Positions 49,855 to 61,962 of a DNA stretch of 64,000 nt are shown here, one piece after another. The position numbers were made by a program, and so were the translations under genes. The notes under the pieces were generated by a model. That model was not told the origin of the DNA and ran no database searches. It saw only the letters and a list, made by a program, of their open reading frames with translations. How positions within the stretch are numbered: position 1 is the first letter of the stretch; the number at the start of each line of letters is the position of its first letter. The DNA is from Paguma larvata (taxonomy: Eukaryota; Chordata; Mammalia; Carnivora; Viverridae): NCBI GenBank assembly GCA_030068075.1, contig CM057826.1, positions 34,026,211-34,090,210 of the forward strand, in the 5' to 3' direction.

Positions 49855-50332
49855 GGGTTTACAAAAAGAAACATATATTTGGTCTCTGTCTCCATTTCTG
49901 GCACAGATCTCCTATACCATTGAGGATTCCTAAGTGCTGAAAGCAATGCCTGTGTCTTTTGTTATGTGAATGAGATGACTTTTGGAAAGCCTGCTGGCTA
50001 ACCCTAGAATGGGGGGTGGTTGCCAGGGGAACCAAATTCCATCTGGCTAGGGGGTTGGAATTTTCAGTCTTCACCCCACACCCCTACTTTCAGGGAGGGG
50101 AGATGGGCTGGAGATTAAGTTCAGTCACCAATGGCCAATGATTTAATCAATCATGCCTGAGAAAGAGAGCCTCTATAAAAACCCTCCAGGGTTTCCATGT
50201 TGGAGAACACGTGGAGATTTGGAGAAAATGGTACACTTCTAGAGCCTGGAAGCTCCACACGCCTTTCTCCATACCTTGACCTATGCATCTCTTCCATCTG
50301 GCTATTCCTCTGTATCCTTTGTAATACCATTA

Positions 50333-50567
50333 ATTTTTTTTTTAATGTTGTTTTTTTTCTTTTTGAGAGAGAGAGAGAGAGAGAGAGCGCGCGCGCGCGC
50401 AAGTGCACACAAGTGAGGGCGGGGCAGAGAGAGAGGGAGACACAGAATCTGAAACAGGCTCCAGGCTCTGTCAGCACAGAGCCCAACGTGGGGCTCGAAC
50501 TCAGGAACAGCGAGATCATGACCTGAGCTGAAGTTAGATGCCCAATGGACTGAGCCACCCAGGCGCT
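50333..50567 (-). repeat. CAN-SINE, minus strand, inside the older LTR
   Basis: Poly-T tail, an expanded (GA)n/(GC)n stretch at 50365-50400, ending 'gagccacccaggcgct'. AATACC occurs on both sides as a short candidate duplication. Confidence 0.95.
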
Positions 50568-50672
50568 CGAATAATACCCTTTCTAATAAGCTGTTGGTCT
50601 AGTAAGTAAATGTTTCTCTAAGTTCTGTGAGTTGCTCTAGCAACTTAATCAAGCCCCACGAGTGGGTGGCTG

Positions 50673-51285
50673 TGTTAGAATAGGTAGGTAGTTAGGTTGT
50701 AAAACAGGATGCCTAGAGGCCAACAAAGAGGAAGTCATGGCCAACATTGGGGGAGTCAGGGGCCTGGCCTGGCAGCACTCCAAGACAAAATCACAAGACA
50801 CCCGAACCAGATCAAACCAGACAGGCCCAAGATGGCTGACAAAGTAGACCAAAGTTTCTTCATTATACTATATTACCATACTAAAATCTCCTCCCAAAGG
50901 GTGTCATGACAGGAAACCCCTGACCAAATAAGGAAAAACAAAGTGTGTAACCCCCATTCCTAAAGAGTTGCCTGCTTCCAAGAAATCCCCTCCTCAAGTA
51001 ATGAGTATTTCACCCACTCATTAATAACTGTCAATAATAGATGGAAACCCAGACCCCAGGGCGTGCAGGCCTCCCTCAAGCACACCTACTCTCACATCTC
51101 AGGAGTGTACTTTCCCTTTAATAAACTTTTTGGCTTGTGCTGCTCATCCACTGTGTTGTGTCTGTTCTTGAATTCTTTCTTGTGACAAGACCAAGAGCCT
51201 CCAGTGACATCTTTTGGGTGGGCTGGGTTGAGGCCTTAGGGCAGGTGCCTTAGGGCATGAGGTCTCCCCAATCCACCTGGCAACA
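50673..51285 (+). mobile_element. Nested solo LTR (class I-like), plus strand
   Basis: The block starts TGTTAG and ends GGCAACA (TGTT...AACA). It carries AATAAA at 51120-51125 followed by a GT-rich R/U5-like region, and interrupts the older LTR at 49855-51540. No clean target duplication is visible, so the ends are inferred from the terminal inverted TGTT/AACA and from where the host element resumes. No internal genes are present. Confidence 0.55.
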
Positions 51286-51540
51286 GTTTGGAAACTCCAA
51301 TCTATATAGCTCGTTGGTCAGAAAACTAGGTGACAGTCTGAACTTGGGAATTGGTGTCTGAAGTGGACAAGGGAGGGCAGTGTTGTGGGTCTGAGTCCTT
51401 AATCTGTATGATTTGATGGCTAACTCCAGACATAGTGTCAGAACGGAGTTAAATTTGTGGGACACACTGTCAGTGTCCATGGAGAATTGAATTCATTACT
51501 TCATGGTGTGGAAAAAGCACACATATTGGACAGTGCAAAC

Positions 51541-51779
51541 ACAATATATTAGAATCTTAATACATAATATTTTCCCTCTTTCTGTTTTCAGAACATGGCC
51601 CTTTTACTATATCCTTATTTCAATGCATGTTATTTTTATTCATGTAGCTACGTAAGAGTGTACTCTAAATCAAAACTCCAACATCTTCATACCTTACAGA
51701 CAATTAATTCACCCCCTTTAACATCTTTGAGATCAGTCCCTCTGTCCTTCCCTTTATCACTGCCTTACTTCAGGGCCTC
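51541..51779. other. Intergenic, nothing recognised
   Basis: AT-rich; a 62-codon chance frame is present. Confidence 0.4.
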
Positions 51780-52020
51780 ATAATATTTTGCTTACTTTAC
51801 GGAATAGCCTCCAAAATACGCAGCGTATATCCAGTCTGGCTCTTTTACAATCCATTTTTAAACTTCTATCCACAGTAATCTTCCCAAAACATGAACCTTG
51901 GATTTCAAATTTGTCTAGCATTCTTTTGGTCCAGTAAGTTCCATGAGTTTACCATGTCTGCTTGACCTTTGCATCTCTAATGTCTAGGTTAATGCTGGAT
52001 ATAGAATAGATTTACTAATT
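51780..52020 (+). repeat. L2 fragment, plus strand
   Basis: 'Cacagtaatcttcccaaaac', 'gtccagtaagttccatgag' and 'tttgcatctctaatgtctag' fit an L2 3' region. Confidence 0.45.
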
Positions 52021-52021
52021 C

Positions 52022-52340
52022 ACTCTTTTATTCATTCATTCATTTTCTGTTAGCACCCTCAGTGACCCAGGGACCATGACATGTTCTGGGTATAGAGACA
52101 TAAACAAGACAGGCTAATCCTGTGTCCTGTGGGGGAAAAATATGCGTTATGATGGAAAGTAAACAAAAGTGGCTATTTTATAGTTATCACAGAAGGTCTC
52201 TCTATGGATATAATACTTGGGAAACAAAACTGAGAAACAAAAAGGAACAGTATATCTGGAGAAGGGTAGGCTAAAGGAAATTGCAATAAGGTAAGATTGT
52301 TCAGTTGAGAAAAAGCCAGAAGATGGAAGTGGTCCTTGCA
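52022..52340 (-). repeat. L2 fragment, minus strand
   Basis: 'Attcattcattcattttctg', 'tgttctgggtatagagacat' and 'aaacaagacaggctaatcc' match the reversed L2 end. It converges with the plus-strand L2 on its left. Confidence 0.5.
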
Positions 52341-53654
52341 CTTTCCTTCCCGGGCTGAGTGAGTACAAAGAGGTTGATGGGGAGCTTCTCTCTTCTTTGA
52401 CTGGTCCAGATAACAGACACAAAAAGAACTACTTCCCGATCTTTTCAAGATGTATCTTTATATTTCTATTGAGTACTGAAATCTACAATCTGTTTAAAAT
52501 TGTTATGGGAGATTAGCAAACTCCATTGGCCTTTAAACTATTGATTGGGAACCTGTGAGTACCAATGGGGAATAAGCTGGAAAGTCTTGTGATATTTAAA
52601 ATGGATTCATATAATATTTTCTACGTCTTTTTAAAAGCCTTAAACTGTGAGACTTGGAAGCATAGCTTCAGAGCAACTTAGCTTCAAGAGAAAGAGGAAA
52701 TAATTTCTTTGTTGTGATTCATGCTAAAGGGCCCAATTTCACATTAGAGCAAAAAGCCCTCTGTTTTTTGCTTTTTAAAAAGCAGTATCAAATTTAAATA
52801 TGCTCTCTATTGCCTGCCTACATTTTCAAAGGCATCCTAAAAATCAAATATTGCAGCTTACTAACTGCAGCTCCAACTCCTTCTTTTATGCAGAGGCGAG
52901 ACAGTTTCCATTTAGACCAAGAAAAGTCACTATAATGAAAATGAAGATAGAACCGCAAACTGTAGTTCCTCAGACAAGAGCATCATTTCATAATAATGTA
53001 AACAACAACTGCCACGCTCTGTGTGGCATATTAACTGAATTTGGTTAGGTGATTATGGCACTGGAAGGAGTTTGAAGGTGGGTGGTAATGGGGTTCTGTT
53101 TGGTGTAGTAAAATATTAGGGGCTTTGGAGCCAAGTAGATCTCTCATTCTTGCCTCTAATCTTTAGGAAGAACTCTTCCTCTGAGCTTTTGACTTGGGAT
53201 CAAATTTCCTTTAATGTAGTATTTGCCAAACTTGCCTGGTCATAAAAACCACCTTGGGTATACTTTCAATTTTACATTTCGTACTTGCTGTTAAGACTGC
53301 CTACTCTCTAGGGGAGAAATTTGATATTATGACATAGTCGACCATGTCAGTGGATTTGTTGGTACTTCACCACTTCCTAACTTTTCTTTATTCAGTATCT
53401 TAATTACTCACTCTAAAGGCATCTGAGTGGTCCTGAAGTACAGAAAATTCACATTTTGGAAAACTTAACCTATGCCGATTAGTAGGATACATAGGTCTAG
53501 TTCTGTATGTGTCACCACGTGAATTCAATAAAACTATTTCAATAATTGATTTTATTTTCTGTATTCCTCTTTGAGGGTAAGAGGCAAATCATCTGAAAAT
53601 GCATGTATGTAGAGAATGTGTGCATGTGGTAAACTAACTTCTTGAAGGCATCTT
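52341..53654. other. Intergenic, mostly unassigned
   Basis: A MER5-like fragment lies at about 53215-53290 ('tgccaaacttgcctggtcat'). Otherwise no repeat or gene is recognised. Confidence 0.4.
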
Positions 53655-53868
53655 TGGGGCGCCTAGGTGGCTCAATTGGTTAAGTGGCCAACTCGATTTT
53701 GGCTCAGGTCATGATCTCACAGTTCATGAGTTTGAGCCCTACATCGGGCTCTGTGCTCACTGCGGAAAAACCTGCTTCAGATCCTCTTTCTCCTTCCTTC
53801 CGGCCCTCTCCTCCTCAGGCACTCTCTCTCTCTCTCAAAAATAAATAAACGTTAAAAAAAAATAAAAG
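53655..53868 (+). repeat. CAN-SINE, plus strand
   Basis: Head 'ggggcgcctaggtggctcaa' to an AAATAAATAAACGTT tail. Confidence 0.94.
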
Positions 53869-54737
53869 AAAAACTCAATCACCCTCCACTTCTACCCCCA
53901 AAAGGAAGAATGATTATTCATGTTCCGAATGTAGATTGCTAGACTGTGACTCTTAACCATCAAAGCAAGCCTCATCATATAGAATAGGAGCTGATTACTC
54001 TCATCCCAGATATAGCTAAGCGATTTTCAAATTTTCTTGCAGTCTTTAATTTTTACATACATATTTTCATGTAGTTTAAATCTATCTAGATATTTAATTT
54101 TCTCTCGTACGTTGCTTTCTGTCACCCTCACCCCCACCTCCACCCCAACACTCACAGGTAACTCTTTCCCTTGAAGCACGTCAGTGAGCAAGTATCTATA
54201 TATTTCTGAGACTGCATTTGACTTCAGAAGTTCTAGAATATGGAGGAAATTGAAACTTTGATCAGAAGATGAGACTTCAGGCCACTATAGAAAATTAAAT
54301 TATATAGTAATTAGTAGTTTCTCCAAACATGGCTTTCAGCTATTATTTAGGATATCAATAGATGAAATTGTCTTAGGCCACATAGTATGTATTTTAGATT
54401 ACACCTCTTATCTTAGGTCTATTACTTTAAATAAATCACACAAATATATACATAAATAAATATAAACTCTAGGTCCTTGAATAAGAATGAGATATCTATT
54501 TTCTCCTCATGTCAATCTCTACCATAGAAATAGGCCAAGATGTACCACATTCGGTTCTTGCAGATTTGCTTTATTTTGAAAGTGCCACTCTAGTTTCATT
54601 ATATCAAACTAAATGTTTCACATTTAATCTGTCTAGTACTTTGGAGCAGGCCACCAACTGTGTAAACTATTTGGAAAATTTACTATATTCTTTGTTATCC
54701 CAGAAAATCTTTATATCCTATTAAGAACTAATATATG
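53869..54737. other. Intergenic, nothing recognised
   Basis: AT-rich; no gene or assignable repeat. Confidence 0.4.
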
Positions 54738-54945
54738 GAAGGGGCACCTGGGTGGCTCAGTTGATTAAGTGTCTGACTTTGGCTCAGATCATGAGGTTTG
54801 TGAGTTTGAGCCCCGTGTCGGGCTCTGTGCTGATAGCATGGAGCCTGCTTTGGATTCTGTGTGTGTCTCTCTCTCTGCCCCTCCTGCACTCGTGCTCTGT
54901 CTCTCTCTGTCTCAAAAATAAATAAGCATTAAAAAAATTTTTTTA
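54738..54945 (+). repeat. CAN-SINE with 15-bp target duplication
   Basis: Complete element. Duplication AAGAACTAATATATG / AAGAACTAATGTATG (54723-54737, 54946-54960) with one mismatch. Confidence 0.96.
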
Positions 54946-54960
54946 AAGAACTAATGTATG

Positions 54961-55739
54961 TTTTTTCAGCCTTTTTATTATTGTTGTTTTTTAAATTGTA
55001 AGTTATGATCATGAATATCTGGAAATGGCTAAGTTAGATAGAAAATGGCAGGTAATTATACTGTCTTATTTATCACATGATCAAACTAAGAGCTCACATT
55101 GTTTTAGGTGTCATGTATTTTCCATAGAAGAAAACTCTAAGCCATATTTTGAAGGGTTGTTTCTCAAACAGTGATTATTAAAGGAATAATATATTAAAGA
55201 AATGAAAGTGATAATTAGGTTATGGTAATTTTTTTAATACGAGTAAAATTTAGCTAATTCAGCTGACTTACAGTTCTATAAATAACTTGTTCCCTATGTA
55301 AATTCATTAAACACATAAGTCACTTGTTTAGTCTTTGCATAGCTAAATCTGCTATATTCCCAAGTAGCCAAGTAATGGCTTTTTTCATGGAACATTTCTT
55401 TGTTTTCACTTGGTAGTTTGGCACCTTAAAGCAACAATAATGATTTCAAAGTAACACTTTTCATGTTACCCTATGAGCACTCTACAGTTGGAGAGTGCTT
55501 TTTTTAAATAAAAAGTCACATGATTTCTAAGTTTTATCTTTTCTTAAATGTTAGGTTTAGATTATGTACACTAATGAAGAGTCCAAAATCAAACATAATT
55601 TAAAATAAGTAAACATTTGGCTTTTGAATTTGCTTCCTTGCTTTTGAGGTTATTTCCCAGATAAGAAAATGCCATTATCGTAAAATAATAAAGTCATCTG
55701 GGAGAGCTAACTGAAAGGAAGTTTCTCATTTTTTAAATA
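54961..55739. other. Intergenic, nothing recognised
   Basis: AT-rich sequence without named repeats. Confidence 0.4.
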
Positions 55740-56460
55740 TATATTAGTATTTTATCACAGAAAATTTGGAATAAACAAAAAAGGGGAAAGAAGAGGAAAG
55801 AGACCACTTTAAATTGTACCATTCGAAGGCAATGTCTTTGTTTTTTATTTTTTTATTACATTTTTTAAAATGTTTATTTATTTTTGGGAGCATGCAAGCT
55901 GGGGAGGGTCAGAGAGGGGGACAGAGGATCCAAAGTGGGCTCTGCAATGACAGACTGACAGCAGCTAGCCCCATATGGGACTTGAACTCACTAACTGCTA
56001 GATCATGACCTGAGCCAAAGTCGGACGCTCAACCGACTGAGCCACCCAGATGCCCCAAAGGAAATGTCTTTTAACCTTCAATATATTTCCTTCTGGTGTC
56101 TTATCTATGCCTACTCTAGAAATTTTCCTAATTGTGTATAAGAGTATCAAACTTTGGTTTTGTTTTGTTGCCAGTACACATCACATTTCTCCCCTACTGT
56201 TATAAATTTCTCACAGATATAGTTTTAAATATCTGCAAAAGATTTCATTGGGTTGATGTCCCATAATTCATGCCATCATTCTTTATGGTTGTATAGTTAA
56301 ACAACACTTAATCTTTCATTATTTTTTGTGTAACTCTCCTATTTCTGGATGTGTTGCATTTCCCTGTGGACTCTATATGTTATCCAAGACAGTTCAAATC
56401 TTTGGGAAGATAAACTCTCTATTAATAAATTTGAGAATAGTTTTTTTTCTCAAATGAAGA
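55740..56460 (+). repeat. Old LINE-like relic split by a SINE
   Basis: 'Atcacagaaaatttggaata' before the SINE, and 'tatttccttctggtgtctta' and 'tctttatggttgtatagtta' after it, keep the order of a common ancient mammalian repeat. I cannot name the family. Confidence 0.4.
55840..56057 (-). repeat. CAN-SINE with 14-bp target duplication
   Basis: T-rich tail to 'gagccacccagatgcccc'. Duplication AAGGCAATGTCTTT / AAGGAAATGTCTTT (55826-55839, 56058-56071), one mismatch. Confidence 0.96.
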
Positions 56461-57274
56461 GAGTTGGAATTATCCAGATATGGTAATGGAAATTGGTAAT
56501 ATTCTTATTAGAGCATGTAGTGCTATATGATTTAGAAAAATAATATTAGATATAATTGATTCGGTACTTTAAAAATAGATATTTACCAATGATCAATTTC
56601 ACAATTATCTGAAAAGTTTTATTTAAAGCAATATAGCCTGAACTCAATGGTAAATTTTATATGAAAATAGTTTTCCTAATTTGAATTATATTTTTGCTAA
56701 ATTCCCGAGGTTGAATAATTTTATGTGAGGTAGAAAGTAAATTCCAGCAAACCAGGAACCAATTCTGTACCTTACCCACTCTGCAATCTGTCCACAAAAA
56801 GACCAGTCTGGGACACCATGTCAATGAAAAGTAGACTGATGAATTGCATTTTCTTTTGTGTCTGGGGCACTGAATCCAAGCAAGGTTACACTGTTATATG
56901 TTGAACTAATAGCTGGAAACAGAGAGAGTGCTATTGATCTTTTCATCAATAAATCACAAGTAAACCATGCAAGCTCCTTGAACTGCTAAGGAAAAATTAT
57001 GATATCTCATTTCCCGTCTGCCTCCTCAACTAGGGCAGGATCATTCACTAAATATGCAAACCAGGAGTTTCAATTCGGAGTTGACTCCTAACATCTTTTT
57101 CAGAGAAAATTCTGTAAGCTTACCTCTAATTGACAAATAGCCTTTAATATAACTCTTTTAATTTTCCCTTCTCCAATTCCTTCTCTCCTTCTTCCATCCC
57201 TTCCTCTTCCTCCTCCTTCTTTATTGAGCACAACTTTGGGAGAATAGGAGAGGAGCCTAAAAATAAACACCTGT
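56461..57274. other. Intergenic, nothing recognised
   Basis: AT-rich, with a CT-rich patch near 57165-57225. No gene. Confidence 0.4.
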
Positions 57275-57675
57275 TCATAAAAGACCAACAAAACAAAACA
57301 AAACATCTTCCTGTGCTGTTCCTCTGACCGAGTAGCTTAAATAGACTTCTGTCAGTACTGGTTTTAAGGTGGTATTGCGGGTTGCGAGGCCCGGCAAGAG
57401 GACAGAACTACAATGACAGATGAAGGATCCAAACCAGGTTTTAGCAGCAGCCAATGAAGGGGTGGACTTTGCGAGTTGCTGAAGAGGATTAGCCTCTTCC
57501 GTAGGTGCAGCTGGTGATTCAGGCAACAGTAACCGAGTGCTTGCCATAGTCTAATGATTTCACACATGATAGGCCATACATTTTGACAGGTTAGCAAAGC
57601 ATGGAGTGAGGGCATTTAAGAACAAGTAGAGAGAGCCAACCCACAGGGACTGAGGTGCAGCCACAAGACTCCAGC
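57275..57675 (-). other. Unassigned G+C-richer block with a 90-codon minus-strand frame
   Basis: Its composition differs from the AT-rich flanks. On the minus strand, an open frame from 57547 to 57275 reads with ordinary amino-acid variety for about 80 residues (starting MASTRLLLPESPAAPTEEAN) before running into an (AAAAC)n microsatellite at 57285-57305. A second overlapping frame (57615-57364) is also open. I recognise no family. It may be a processed-gene fragment, LTR-derived sequence or chance. Confidence 0.3.
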
Positions 57676-57687
57676 ACACAGAAAAAT

Positions 57688-57907
57688 GGGTGCCTGGTGG
57701 CTCAGTCAACTGAACATCCAACTTCGCCTCAGGTCATGATCTTACAGTTTGTTCCAGCCCCACATTAGCCTGTCTGTTGTCAGCACAGAGCCTGCTTCAG
57801 GTCCTCGGTTCCCCCCCCCACCCCCCACTGGCCCCTCCTCTGCTCTTTCTCTCTCTCTCTCTCTCTCTTAAAAATAAATAAATAAACTTTGAACATTTAA
57901 AAAAAAA
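57688..57907 (+). repeat. CAN-SINE, plus strand
   Basis: Head 'gggtgcctggtggctcag' with a one-base-triplet loss, a C-rich run at 57811-57828 and an A-rich tail. AGAAAAATGG-like sequence occurs on both sides. Confidence 0.93.
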
Positions 57908-59149
57908 GAAAAAAATGGAGTGAAGAACAAGGCAAGTCCAAATCTAGAAGAAAATCCTTCAGTAAAAATATATTTATGGATACATTTTATTGCCCAATAT
58001 TGTTATGCTAATTGTAATATAATTACAGAATGTTCTCATGTCCATTTAGGATTTTCAGCATTTTCTCAATTGATTGGGGCTTTAATATGATTAAAATAAA
58101 AATCTAATTAGAAAAAAATGTGTGCATACTCACTTGGCAAATATTTTAGTATAAATGTAATAAGCAAGGCACAATTAGTTTAGGACAAATGTGTGTCCCT
58201 CTGTACCAGAATAATAAGAAAAAAAAGTAAGTGAAGACCGGAGCAAGCTTCGGACAGGTTTTTTTTATATCACTACATAATCAATTAGTTTCAAAATATG
58301 ATTATATCTGCTACTGGAAATAAACATCAGAGAGGGATTAGACTAAGTGTGGTTATGTATCTTTTGGTTATATGAGAATGAATTGTGAAAGGTACAATAC
58401 TGGGATGCTGTACTGAAAATGTATTTTAGTACCAGTCTAACATGTAGTTGTAAACAAACTATGTCCTCAGTGTAAGTTGTTGTCTTTGTAAAAAGATAAA
58501 AATACCAACCAACTGACCAACTATCTAAGTACCAACTCATCGTAGGCAGGGCTATTGCTCTGCTCATCCCAACGCGTCATTTCTTAAAGAACATGGACAT
58601 TGGTAATTGCTAACACAAGTTTAGGTAGAGCGAAAATTTGTTTTTTTTGGGCAACATACTTTCTCTTAGTCAACAATATGCTGACAGCAGGGAGAATCAA
58701 ACTATCCTTAGAGAAACTGGGATAAGTGTGTGGATGCCAAGAAAGGGCTGGATATTTCACATCTGAATTTACATATGTCCTTTAGTTTTCAGAATAGAAA
58801 TGAGAATAGAAATGAAATGTTACTGATATTTCATACTAGGAATTTTGTCAGAATAGTTCCTAGTTTGTAATGAAAATTTCCCCTGGCAAGATATTTTTTC
58901 CCCTCCATATCTTCCAAATAGAAGTAGATTTGTGTTAACATTCAAAAGTCAGTATTTTCTAGTAGAGGAAAACTAAAATTGTCAGTATCCAGCAAATTGA
59001 GCCGCATCATTTGACAGAATAGTTTTTGTTTTAATATAGGCTGAGCAAAGAAAAGATAAATCTAGTATCTTATAAGTTAATATAAATCATCTATTGACAG
59101 TGCAGCTAAGTATTGAAAATACTTCATGCAAGCTTGAAAAGATTAGTTT
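57908..59149. other. Intergenic, nothing recognised
   Basis: 1.2 kb of AT-rich DNA without a CAN-SINE or other named repeat, and without a plausible gene. Confidence 0.4.
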
Positions 59150-60060
59150 TGGGGTGTAAGATTCTCTATTGCAGGTCTGTGTAATTGAATTTATTAATTG
59201 TGTTCTTTAAATCCTCTTTGCCAGTAATTGACTCTTGATCTATTCCCTGATTAAAGAAATACTTTTAAATCTTCAATTAGATTTGTGAATTCTATTAATT
59301 TCTTATAATTCTGCAGTTAATACTTTATATATTTTAAAGAAATGCTTAATGAGCTTACATGTAAATGATTATTTTTTCCTAGTGTTCTTTTATTATTTCA
59401 TTATATGAATTCCCTCATTATTAATAAGCTTGGCTGTAATTCCAATTTTATTAAGGTAGTTGTTGATTATTATATTTTTAAAGACTGTTTTCCAATCTTC
59501 CACGTCAAACTTCCCACATCATTTTTAAGGTGTATCTATTAGAGTGGGCACCATTATTTGTTTTGCTTACTGATTTAAAAAAGCCTTTTATATATCATTT
59601 CTCTACTTAATTCCTTCTTTTTTGGAATGACTGTTTTGTGTATGCTAGCTCAATCTTCCCAAGCTTTGACTTGATTTTTAAAGTTTTTATTTTGTTATCT
59701 CTTCAGTCTACATTTGGATGGATTTTCCTGTATCCTCTTTGAATTTACTAATTTTCTCTTCATGATACTTTTAATTGGAGTTTGCCTCATTTTTAAGTTT
59801 TCAAGTTCAGTGAGTTTATTTGATAATTTCTAAGGATTTCTAATCTGTTTTCCAAAGCCTCCCATTCTTGCATCATTTCTTTAGGTTTTTTTTTTTTTCA
59901 TAAATTCTTGTTCTGTTTTGATGAATACTATCTCTTCTTTGTGTTCTTTAAGGTTGCTAACCATATTTATTTAGAAAATATTTTTAGATTGCTTTGTTTT
60001 CATTTTATCAGTAGTGAATTAATCAGGTTTTTTTCTGATTAAGTAAGTTATCTTCCTATT
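59150..60060 (-). repeat. Probable HAL1/L1 relic, minus strand
   Basis: T-rich wording ('tttcaagttcagtgagttta', 'tctaatctgttttccaaagc', 'attcttgttctgttttgat') resembles reversed HAL1/L1 ORF1-type sequence. It is very degraded. Confidence 0.4.
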
Positions 60061-60659
60061 CATTATTTATTGGCTTATATTGACTTTTTGTTTTTCTGTC
60101 TCGTCCACTTTTATCTCTTCCTATTGTCCATTTTACAAACTCTCCAGAATTTCCGGATCAGAACTAGGTCTTGTATTTCTAACTCAAGGCTCCTGTTCCT
60201 CAGAGATACTGGCAGTGTGGAAAGTCTAGTCACAAAACCCATTGATAATGTGGCCCATGTCCTGACCTCCAGGCTATCTTTACTTGCTTATGCTTTTGTT
60301 GTTTAACCTAAGCTTTAATTCACAGAGTTGGTCACAGATTGAGACAACTAACCAAACCCCGTGTATGATAAAATTTACCTAATTGCCCAAGCAGACAGGG
60401 ATCACTTTAGTTTCTCTTACTTCCTTAGTTGAGAATTCCCAGCTGACCTGCCTTCTTACAGACCCCAAGCTTGGCTGACCCGTGGTTGTAGTTCTGCTGT
60501 GGTGCTATGTTTTGACTATTCTTATGCTTCAGAAATGGTTGTCTTATTTCAGATTTCAGCTATTTCTTGTAATTAAAAATTGTTTTTTACATTTGAATTT
60601 CCCATTGCGGCACATTAGAAGAAATGGGTCTCGAAGCAGAGCTGTAACACTATGTTGTC
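60061..60659. other. Intergenic, nothing certain
   Basis: No gene; open frames at 60070-60306 and 60482-60766 show no family and the second runs into a DNA transposon. Confidence 0.4.
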
Positions 60660-60872
60660 CACAGCAGCATTGTCCAACATGGTGGCCATTGATCACATTT
60701 GACAACTTACATAGAAATCCGTTAAAATTACATAAAATTGAAAATTCAGTTCCTCAGTCATATTAGCCACATTTCAAGTTCTCAAAAGTTCCATGAGGCT
60801 CTTAGGTACCATATGGATAGTGCAGATATGGAATATTTCCATCGTTGTAGACAGTTCTCTTGAGTAGCTCTG
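60660..60872. repeat. hAT-like MER-type DNA transposon with terminal inverted repeats
   Basis: The left end 'cagcattgtccaacatggtg' and the right end 'gtagacagttctcttgagta' are the two ends of a common non-autonomous element. 'Aaattcagttcctcagtcat' and 'tagccacatttcaagttctc' form its core. Confidence 0.65.
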
Positions 60873-61087
60873 GTTTATACTATGAAGCTAAATTGAAAAG
60901 AGAACCAAAAAGGCTGCAGATGTTTAAATCTGCTATGAGGTTGTGGGAAGTCCTGAAGTTCACCAAATTATTAAAAGACACATGTAGAATATGCAATAAT
61001 GGGATTCTGAGTCCATAGTGCTTTCTTTTCAACAACATGTCTGTTGTTGCCTACTATGAATTTTTCCGTGAAGTGTAATCTCATAAT

Positions 61088-61262
61088 TTTGGAGCCAGTA
61101 GACCCGTGTGCCAATTCCAGCTCTGTCCCTCACTAAGAATGTGAGTTATGATTAGACATCCAATTTCTCTGAACTCTCATTTTCTCATTTGAAAATTGAG
61201 ATAATGTATATTTTGCCAACTTTGTATGATCTTTGAGCACGTAGTGTGTCTTATTTAGGTGT
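61088..61262 (+). repeat. MIR SINE relic
   Basis: 'Tttggagccagtagacccgt', 'gccaattccagctctgtcc', 'catccaatttctctgaactc' and 'tctcatttgaaaattgagat' give a near-complete plus-strand MIR. Confidence 0.75.
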
Positions 61263-61718
61263 GTTTCAGGATTAATTAAAAGGTGACCTTTTTATTGTCA
61301 TACGTTACTCAGGATAAAGGTGACATTTTATTTTTAAATTTTTACTTTTCTTTAAATTTTGCTCCTCATTGTGTTTTGTCAAGTAGCATGATATTTATTC
61401 TAATTCTATTTGGATGGCTACTTATTTTTTAAATTTATTTTTTAAGTAATCTCTACATCTACCATGAGGCTCAAGCTCACGACCCCAAGATCAAGAATTA
61501 GATGCTCTACTGACTGAGCCTGCCAGGTGCTCCCATGTCTAATTATTTTAATAAAGACTCAAGTTTACATAAATGGGGAAAAGTATGCTTCCCAAACAGA
61601 TATGTCCATGGATAAGGAGGTCATTGGATTAAAGGGAACTAATGAAGGTAATAATAATTTCACTCAGCTGCAGAACTCTCACTATTGCAGCCCTAGTAGC
61701 TTAGGCACACACATTTCT
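61263..61718 (-). repeat. Short CAN-SINE-related element (61424-61533) and flanks
   Basis: 'Cacgaccccaagatcaagaa' and 'actgactgagcctgccaggt' resemble the older subfamily copy at 27750-27877. The sequence on either side is unassigned. Confidence 0.7.
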
Positions 61719-61945
61719 TTCTTTCTTCTTTTTTTAAATATTTGTTTTATTTTAGAGAGAGAGAGAGATAGACAGAGTGTGAGCAGGGGAAGGCAGAAAG
61801 AGAGGGAGACACAGAATCTGAAGCAGGCTCCAGGCTCTGAGCTGTCAGCACAGAGCCCGATGCGGGGCTCGAACCCATGAATCGCGAGATCATGACCTGA
61901 GTCAAAGTCCAATGCTTAACCAACTGGAGCCACCCAGGCGCCCCA
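61719..61945 (-). repeat. CAN-SINE with 17-bp target duplication
   Basis: Poly-T tail to 'gagccacccaggcgcccc'. Duplication TAGGCACACACATTTCT / TAGGCACACATATTTCT (61702-61718, 61946-61962), one mismatch. The flanking open frames are SINE translations. Confidence 0.96.
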
Positions 61946-61962
61946 TAGGCACACATATTTCT

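Larger units (their letters stand above)
49855..51540 (+). mobile_element. Older LTR (family uncertain), plus strand, broken by a SINE and a younger LTR
   Basis: Left part 49855-50332 has a TATA-type motif (TATAAAA, 50174-50180). A middle part, 50568-50672, follows the SINE ('gttctgtgagttgctctagc'). The right part after 51285 ('tagctcgttggtcagaaaac', 'ctgagtccttaatctgta', 'cagacatagtgtcagaacg') resumes the same element. The order matches an LTR-type repeat I know by sequence but cannot name with confidence. Confidence 0.55.

Noticed and set aside
10167..61945. Regularly recurring similar units that might suggest a CRISPR-like or tandem array
   Set aside because: They are dispersed SINE copies in both orientations with individual target duplications and irregular spacing.
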